From Microbispora sp. ZYX-F-249 (GTDB taxonomy: Bacteria; Actinomycetota; Actinomycetes; Streptosporangiales; Streptosporangiaceae): a stretch of 64,000 nt of DNA. The position numbers and the translations under genes are program-made. The stretch's first letter is position 1; every line of letters starts with the position of its first letter. The stretch is taken from the NCBI RefSeq assembly GCF_039649665.1, contig NZ_JBDJAW010000019.1:86868-150867 (forward strand). Reading direction: 5' to 3'. This document shows, in pieces, positions 59,504 to 64,000 of the stretch. The notes under the pieces were generated by a model. The model was not told the DNA's origin. It saw only the letters and a list, made by a program, of their open reading frames with translations, and made no database searches.

Positions 59504-59665
59504 GAGCTATCGGTCGGGTCTCAGCACTGCCACGGTGCTGACGTAAGCGAGCCGTCGCCGGATGTCAGCCAGCTGACGGAGGCTGTCGGCACGGTGGCCG
59601 AGCCATTCTCGTGGAGACATCGAATCCGCCCGGTACCCGGGCGAGACCACGAGGAGCGGACCATG
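59436..59665. repeat. Direct repeat copy B (luxR tip, leader, RBS)
   Basis: 230 bp matching 51779-52006. This copy sits in its natural context: luxR C-terminus, leader with GTCAGC-CA-GCTGAC and a hairpin, and the ribosome-binding site of the hydrolase. It is probably the parent of copy A. Confidence 0.95.
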
Positions 59666-60487
59666 CCGTTCGTCACCACCGGCGACGGAGTCGAGATCTT
59701 CTACAAGGACTGGGGCTCGGGCCGGCCGGTCATGTTCCACCACGGCTGGCCGCTGAGCTCGGACGCCTGGGACGCCCAGTTGCTGTTCCTCGTCCGGCGG
59801 GGCTACCGCGTCGTCGCCCACGACCGCCGCGGGCACGGGCGCTCCGCCCAGGTCGGCCACGGGCACGACATGGACCACTACGCGGCGGACGCCGCCGCCG
59901 TGGTGGCGCACCTCGGCCTGCGCGACGTCGTCCACGTCGGCCACTGCGCCGGTGGCGGAGAGGTCGCCCGGTACGTCGCCAGGCACGGTGCCGGCCGGGT
60001 TGCCAAGGCCGTCCTCATCGCAGCGGTCCCGCCGCTCATGGTCCAAACGGAATCCAACCCCGCAGGGCTGCCGGTGGAGGTCTTCGACGGCTTCCGCGAG
60101 GGCGTGGCCACCGACCGCTCCCAGTTCTACCTCGACATCGCCTCCGGGCCGTTCCACGGGTTCAACCGTCCGGGCGCGGACGTCTCCGAGGGCATCATCC
60201 AGAACTGGTGGCGCCAGGGGATGGCCGGCAGCGCGCAGGCGCACCACGAGGGGATCGGAGCGTTCTCGGAGACGGACTTCACCGACGACCTCCGGGCGAT
60301 CGACGTGCCCACGCTCCTCCTGCACGGCGACGACGACCAGATCGTCCCGATCGCCAACTCCGCCCGGTCGGCGGTCACGTTGGTCGAGCACGCGGACCTG
60401 AAGGTCTACCCGGGCCTGTCGCACGGCATGTGCAGCGTCAACGCCGACACCGTCAACGCCGACCTCCTCGATTTCATCAAGAGCTGA
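59663..60487 (+). CDS. Alpha/beta hydrolase (non-heme chloroperoxidase-like) with Cys nucleophile
   Basis: A 274-residue alpha/beta hydrolase whose sequence follows the non-heme chloroperoxidase/esterase family: FHHGWPLSSDAWDAQLLFL, AHDRRGHGRS (53-61) and HGDDDQIVP (221-229) with catalytic Asp225, and His254 in GLSHGM. The nucleophile elbow is VGHCAGGGE (92-100): Cys95 replaces the usual Ser. This suggests a dienelactone-hydrolase-like thiol chemistry or a changed reaction. First gene of an operon with an ABM and an SDR. The leader is shared with the ALDH gene. Confidence 0.88.
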   Translation: MPFVTTGDGVEIFYKDWGSGRPVMFHHGWPLSSDAWDAQLLFLVRRGYRVVAHDRRGHGRSAQVGHGHDMDHYAADAAAVVAHLGLRDVVHVGHCAGGGEVARYVARHGAGRVAKAVLIAAVPPLMVQTESNPAGLPVEVFDGFREGVATDRSQFYLDIASGPFHGFNRPGADVSEGIIQNWWRQGMAGSAQAHHEGIGAFSETDFTDDLRAIDVPTLLLHGDDDQIVPIANSARSAVTLVEHADLKVYPGLSHGMCSVNADTVNADLLDFIKS

Positions 60488-60553
60488 CCCGGCTCGGTAC
60501 CGACACACAGCCCGTCAGCACGGAACACAACACGGAACAGAACAGGAATCACC

Positions 60554-60877
60554 ATGACCGCAACACCCGCCGGCTACGTGACCGTCGTCTGGGACGCGAA
60601 GGCGAAGGCGGGCAGGGAGGACGACCTCAAGGCGTTCATCACCGCCGCCGTCACCCCCTCGCGCAACGACCCCGGCAACATCGACTACGAGGCCCACGAA
60701 GTCGAGGGCCGACCCGGCGAGTTCGTCATCTACGAACGCTGGGAGACACGCGCCCACCTCGACGCACACCTCGCCGCGCCCCGGATGCGGGAACTCGTCC
60801 CGCAGATGCTCGAGCTGATCGACGGATCCATCGAGGACGGCATCCGCCTGCTGCGCCCGTTCCGCCCCGCCCACTGA
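60554..60877 (+). CDS. Antibiotic-biosynthesis-monooxygenase-domain protein
   Basis: A 107-residue ABM-fold (dimeric alpha+beta barrel) protein like YgiN quinol monooxygenases: YVTVVWDAKAKAGREDDLKAF, DPGNIDYEAHEVEGRPGEFV, IYERWETRAHLDAHLAAP. It acts without bound metal or flavin on aromatic or quinol substrates in characterised members. 66 bases after the hydrolase and 131 before the SDR, likely one operon. Confidence 0.85.
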   Translation: MTATPAGYVTVVWDAKAKAGREDDLKAFITAAVTPSRNDPGNIDYEAHEVEGRPGEFVIYERWETRAHLDAHLAAPRMRELVPQMLELIDGSIEDGIRLLRPFRPAH

Positions 60878-61008
60878 AGCAGGACGCCCGCCCGGCGTCG
60901 ACGCCGACGCCGACGGGACGCACCGCAGCGAACCAATCCCGCGGGTGCTCCCGGTAACCGCTTTCCGGGGAGCACCCGCTCCGACGGCACACACAGGAGA
61001 GACACGAC

Positions 61009-61701
61009 ATGACCACCACATTGATCACCGGCGGCAACAGGGGCCTCGGCCACGAGATCGCGCGCCGACTCATCCAGGCGGGCCAGACGGTCTGGATCGG
61101 AAACCGGGACGCCGGGAAGGGACGCAAGGCCGCCGACCAGCTCGGCGCCGGCTTCGTCCAGATGGACGTGACCGACGACGCGTCGGTCGGCGCGGCGGTC
61201 GAGACGCTGCGCGCGCGGGTCGGCCACCTGGACATTCTCGTCAACAACGCCGGGATCCTCGGCGAAGTGACCGCACCCGAGGACATGACGGCCGACCAGA
61301 TCCGCCACGTCTACGAAACCAACGTCTTCGGCCTGGTGCGCGTCACGCACGCGTTCCTGCCCCTGCTGCGGAAGGCAGCCGCCCCGTCCGTCGTCAACGT
61401 CACCAGCGGTATGGGGTCGTTCACGCTGACCCACGACCCGGAGCGGGTCGAGTCGCAGTATCCGCTCGCCGCCTACGGCTCGTCGAAGACCGCGGTCACC
61501 ATGCTGACCATGCAGTACGCCAGGACGATCCCCGACGTCCGCTTCAACGCGGTGGACCCCGGCCAGACCGCCACCGAGTTCACCGGCTACATCGGGCAGA
61601 GCGTCGCGGAGGGCGCGGAGGCGGCGGTGCGTATCGCCACCCTGGGGCCCGACACGCCCACCGGCACGGTGACCGACCGCACCGGCGTACTCCCCTGGTG
61701 A
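61009..61701 (+). CDS. Short-chain dehydrogenase/reductase
   Basis: A 230-residue classical SDR. The nucleotide motif is TGGNRGLG (7-14), NNAG at 79-82 (LVNNAGILG), the catalytic Ser in NVTSGMGS, and Tyr-x3-Lys in AAYGSSKTAV. It reduces or oxidises a carbonyl/hydroxyl with NAD(P)H. AGGAGAGACACGAC precedes the ATG. It is third in the operon under the LAL leader. Confidence 0.88.
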   Translation: MTTTLITGGNRGLGHEIARRLIQAGQTVWIGNRDAGKGRKAADQLGAGFVQMDVTDDASVGAAVETLRARVGHLDILVNNAGILGEVTAPEDMTADQIRHVYETNVFGLVRVTHAFLPLLRKAAAPSVVNVTSGMGSFTLTHDPERVESQYPLAAYGSSKTAVTMLTMQYARTIPDVRFNAVDPGQTATEFTGYIGQSVAEGAEAAVRIATLGPDTPTGTVTDRTGVLPW

Positions 61702-61757
61702 CGGCGGCAGGCCCCGACCCCGCGACAGTCCTGGCAACCACACCCCACCCGGCGCAC

Positions 61758-61783
61758 CGGTGAGGGCCGACGGGCCCTCACCG
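61758..61783 (+). terminator. Terminator after SDR
   Basis: CGGTGAGGGCC / GGCCCTCACCG, 11-bp stem, 4-base loop, 57 bases after the SDR stop. A good operon terminator. Confidence 0.65.
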
Positions 61784-61841
61784 AGGGAATCAGGACTCGG
61801 TCGCCAAGCCCCTGAGACCACTTCGTCCGGCGCGGGAGGCC

Positions 61842-62021
61842 GTGTTCTATGAACTGATCTCCTGCGGCGGCATCTATCAGATCCACAAGGTTGTGCAGTC
61901 GGAACCGCCCGAGCATTCCTACGCGGGCGGCTGGCGGTCCGGTGAGGCTCGTCTCCGGTGGCATTCGGTCCTGCTGGGCCGAGTTCGCCAGTGCGGTGAC
62001 CACAAACGTTCACTGGGCTGA
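61842..62021 (+). CDS. Small hypothetical protein
   Basis: A 59-residue frame with coding-like codon use: VFYELISCGGIYQIHKVVQS, YAGGWRSGEARLRWHSVLLGR. No family known. A GTG at 61842 follows GGGAGG closely. It ends inside the inverted repeat at 61985-62019. Confidence 0.4.
   Translation: MFYELISCGGIYQIHKVVQSEPPEHSYAGGWRSGEARLRWHSVLLGRVRQCGDHKRSLG
61985..62019. repeat. Inverted repeat, left arm
   Basis: 35 bp whose reverse complement matches 62349-62383 at 31 of 35 positions (core GTGAACGTTyGTGGyCACCG). Flanks the gene at 62042-62311. Confidence 0.75.
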
Positions 62022-62041
62022 GCGACGTTACCCTCGGCAGG

Positions 62042-62311
62042 GTGGCGGAGAGAGAGTTCACGATCAATTTGACGCAGGATGAGGCCCTGGTGCTCTCTGA
62101 CTGGCTCGACCGAGTGATCGGCACCGCGGAGTTCGACGACTTGGTTGGCGAGGACCGTGCGGTCTGGTCACCGATACACCTGATCGCCGGGACACTGGAG
62201 ACCTCACTGGTTGAGGTCTTCATGCCGGACTACAGCGGACGCCTGGATGCTGCCCGGAAGCGGCTCTTGCAGACCCTCGGGGAGCTGGGTCGGTCCGTGG
62301 ACAAGTCGTAG
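62042..62311 (+). CDS. Small hypothetical protein
   Basis: An 89-residue acidic protein: FTINLTQDEALVLSDWLDRV, EDRAVWSPIHLIAGTLETSL and DAARKRLLQTLGELGRSV. No domain known. GTG at 62042. It lies between the two arms of a 35-bp inverted repeat. Confidence 0.55.
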   Translation: MAEREFTINLTQDEALVLSDWLDRVIGTAEFDDLVGEDRAVWSPIHLIAGTLETSLVEVFMPDYSGRLDAARKRLLQTLGELGRSVDKS

Positions 62312-62627
62312 CGTTACCAAAACGCCTGTCGGCATCGTTCTTCCGGTAAGCCCGGTGAACGTTCGTGGCCACCGCACTAGCGATCGCCTCGTACGCCGTC
62401 GTCCCGCCGCGAAGCGGCAGCGGACCGGGGACGGAGGGGCAAGCCCGGCCTCGCGTGTACCTGGCTTCCGGTGACCGGCGGCCCGAGCCGCTGACGTCCG
62501 GGACCGGCCGGAGAGCCGCACGCGGACGGCGGGCGGGCGTGGGGCCGCCAGCGGCGGCGCGGAGCGCCGTCGCCCACCGCTCCGCCGCCGGTGACGAGAG
62601 GCAGATTCTTGGCGAGAGGAACAGGTC
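62312..62627. other. Intergenic region
   Basis: 316 bases without a convincing gene. It contains the right arm of the inverted repeat (62349-62383) and otherwise GC-rich sequence in which I see no element. Confidence 0.5.
62349..62383. repeat. Inverted repeat, right arm
   Basis: Partner of 61985-62019 in inverted orientation, 38 bases after the gene at 62042. Both arms could read as related short coding blocks on opposite strands (ASAVTTNVHWA and ASAVATNVHRA). Confidence 0.75.
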
Positions 62628-63041
62628 GTGGTCTTCTACTTCGGAATGCCAAGCTTCAAGGACGCGCCGGAACTCACAACCGACGAGATCGAAGCCATGT
62701 GTGACACTCTCGTCCGCGTTCATGAGGCCCTGGCCGTGATCGTCTCCCGCGAGCGTGCCCGCCGTGAGGGACTAATGGATGGCGGACGCCTGACCCGTCA
62801 CGGTCTGAACGCGGCGACGGATCTCTTGGGGATGTCGCTGGTCACCGATGAGAAGTGGCGAGACATCAGCGGAGAGGCAGGTTCGACCGACGGCGGCCTT
62901 TCGTCGGCCACAGCAGCACTGCCGTCACGGAGGCCGTCTACCGCAAGCAAATCCGTCGGGTACTTCAGGCAGGGGCCGTGGCCATGGATCACATCTTCGA
63001 CACCTGATCGTGAATTTCCGCCGATCGAGGGGCCATTCTGA
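62628..63041 (+). CDS. Hypothetical protein
   Basis: A 137-residue frame. The first 75 residues look coding (FKDAPELTTDEIEAMCDTLV, RVHEALAVIVSRERARREGL, GLNAATDLLGMSLVTDEKWR). The rest is low-quality and overlaps the integrase remnant in another frame, so the original C-terminus may be lost. GTG at 62628 after GAGAGGA. Confidence 0.4.
   Translation: MVFYFGMPSFKDAPELTTDEIEAMCDTLVRVHEALAVIVSRERARREGLMDGGRLTRHGLNAATDLLGMSLVTDEKWRDISGEAGSTDGGLSSATAALPSRRPSTASKSVGYFRQGPWPWITSSTPDREFPPIEGPF
62897..63007 (+). pseudogene. C-terminal scrap of a tyrosine recombinase
   Basis: PFVGHSSTAVTEAVYRKQIR, then RVLQAGAVAMDHIFDT and stop match the end of phage/ICE tyrosine integrases (LGHSS..VTE.VYRH), including the catalytic Tyr. 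The rest of the enzyme is gone. It shows that an integrative element once ended near here. Confidence 0.75.
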
Positions 63042-63061
63042 TTCCTCTGAATGGCCCCTCG
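63026..63061. terminator. Terminator after integrase scrap
   Basis: CGAGGGGCCATTC pairs perfectly with GAATGGCCCCTCG: a 13-bp stem with a 10-base loop, between the integrase remnant and the SMI1 gene. Confidence 0.7.
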
Positions 63062-63073
63062 TCTGCGCTTTGT

Positions 63074-63913
63074 ATGATCACGTCAGTGTCCGGACGATTC
63101 GATCTCGCAGCCGATCTCGCCGCTGGTGTGCGGGACAAGGACAGTGCTTGGACCTTCATACGGCGCTTCGCGGAAGCCTGGATGACTCCTCTCAGGGATG
63201 GAGACGGTTACACCGCGGAGGAGTTGAACGCCGGTGAGCAGCGGTTGGGCCTCAAGCTCCCGGCCGCACTGCGCGAGGCGTACATGCTCTTCGGCAAGCG
63301 TGCGGATCTTTGCGGCACTCTGCACTTCCTGCAGCCCCCGGACGAGCTCCGCGTGGACGAAGATAGCGGCCTGCTGCTCTATCAGCACGAGAATCAGGGC
63401 GTCTGGGAGCGCTACATACGAGTGGCGGACCTCGACATGGACGATCCGCCTACAGTGCAGTCCTCCGACTGCGATCATGGCGAGCATCAAGGTGGGATCG
63501 CGTGGACCGAACGGTTGTCCACTGCCTGTATCGAGATGATGCTCGTCGAATCCGCATGCCTGGATGGCGCTCGGGAGATGTATGGGGAGCTGCTCGAAAA
63601 CGAAATCGCCGATGTGGAGCGCAGATTCACGCCTTTGGCGCTTCCGCCGCTGCCCATTGGGCATATGGAATGCGCCCCAGCGAGCCGCTGGTACGTCGGG
63701 GAGGACGTGATCGTCTCCCTTGACCGGTTCCACTTCATCCCAGATGAGTACGAGCATCTGAGTGGGCCTTGGCATCGGCCATGGAGTCGAGCCGGTCTCA
63801 GGATCCATGGACGCACACCTGAGGCCATCGACGCTATGCGTGAGACTCTGCCCCGAGAGTGGTTCCACTGGGAGTGGCCTCGGTTGGGAGATCCGTACCC
63901 TCCGAAGCCGTAG
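63074..63913 (+). CDS. SMI1/KNR4-family protein
   Basis: A 279-residue protein with an SMI1/KNR4 (SUKH) core: TAEELNAGEQRLGLKLPAAL, REAYMLFGKRADLCGTLHFL and LLLYQHENQGVWERYIRV. SUKH proteins are immunity proteins of contact-dependent or polymorphic toxins. No toxin gene is next to it. ATG at 63074. It ends in a terminator at 63943. Confidence 0.8.
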   Translation: MITSVSGRFDLAADLAAGVRDKDSAWTFIRRFAEAWMTPLRDGDGYTAEELNAGEQRLGLKLPAALREAYMLFGKRADLCGTLHFLQPPDELRVDEDSGLLLYQHENQGVWERYIRVADLDMDDPPTVQSSDCDHGEHQGGIAWTERLSTACIEMMLVESACLDGAREMYGELLENEIADVERRFTPLALPPLPIGHMECAPASRWYVGEDVIVSLDRFHFIPDEYEHLSGPWHRPWSRAGLRIHGRTPEAIDAMRETLPREWFHWEWPRLGDPYPPKP

Positions 63914-63942
63914 TCACTCAGTTAGTCGCTCAGCAATGCAGA

Positions 63943-63971
63943 AGGCCGGTTCCGATCTTCGGAACCGGCCT
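63943..63971. terminator. Terminator after SMI1 gene
   Basis: AGGCCGGTTCCG / CGGAACCGGCCT, 12-bp stem with a 5-base loop, 29 bases after the stop. Confidence 0.75.
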
Positions 63972-63987
63972 CTCAGCTGGTACTACA

Positions 63988-64000
63988 TGGTCGGGGTGGC
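63988..64000 (-). tRNA. tRNA-Pro 3' end (partial, at the window edge)
   Basis: The last 13 bases read, on the minus strand, GCCACCCCGACCA: an acceptor-stem 3' strand CACCCCG, discriminator A and encoded CCA. This matches the end of actinobacterial tRNA-Pro. Only 13 bases are visible, so the identity is provisional. Confidence 0.5.

Overview
The window is chromosomal DNA of a high-GC Gram-positive actinomycete. The very high GC content, many GTG starts, 1-4 base gene overlaps and families such as DUF5999, F420/FMN split-barrel proteins, AfsR/LAL-type LuxR regulators and RsbW-like ATP-binding proteins point to Streptomyces or, in my judgement, Streptosporangiaceae relatives. No rRNA, complete tRNA, CRISPR array or intact transposase was found.

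Layout. 1-2.1 kb: start of an RlmA-like rRNA methyltransferase, a zinc-ribbon mini-protein, a metallo-beta-lactamase-fold hydrolase and a DUF1778/GNAT toxin-antitoxin pair. 2.1-9.6 kb: an MFS carrier, a coupled TIR / TIR-NB-ARC-TPR pair (a likely defence or signalling NTPase with a tandem-repeat sensor) and an MMPL exporter. 9.7-17.3 kb: NUDIX, a LuxR-type ATPase regulator, RsbW-like and DUF5999 proteins, a PPOX-type oxidoreductase with an MFS carrier, and two acetyltransferases. 17.3-24.6 kb: 15-bp iterons followed by a compact operon of acyl-adenylating ligase, FOXRED2-like flavoprotein, FMN hydroxy-acid oxidase and membrane-anchored P450, then an antiporter. This looks like an uncharacterised small-molecule pathway. 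24.7-27.9 kb: a two-component system and a TetR regulator divergent from a DUF1348 gene. 28-35.4 kb: a five-gene operon of the MoxR/VWA type resembling enterobacterial yehLMPQ, with the zinc-finger protein split in two.

35.4-46.6 kb: arginase-family protein, secreted Gly/Trp-rich proteins, XRE regulators with a shared 21-bp palindromic operator, Spo0M, DedA, a methyltransferase and membrane proteins. 46.8-49.7 kb: orphan immunity-like and hypothetical genes. 50-51.5 kb: a secreted GH5 glycosidase with a ricin-type lectin domain behind a LacI-type operator.

51.8-61.8 kb is a rearranged block. A ~229-bp segment (3' tip of a luxR gene, leader and ribosome-binding site, ending exactly at the start codon) occurs twice, 7.66 kb apart. 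One copy is in front of an aldehyde dehydrogenase, the other between an intact LAL regulator and an alpha/beta hydrolase-ABM-SDR operon. Between them lie broken remnants of an SDR, a P1 peptidase, a TOPRIM nuclease and a DEAD/DEAH helicase, plus an intact LtrA operon. 61.8-64 kb carries small hypotheticals, the C-terminal scrap of a tyrosine integrase, an SMI1/KNR4 protein and, at the right edge, what appears to be the 3' end of a tRNA-Pro, which fits the scar of an integrative element.
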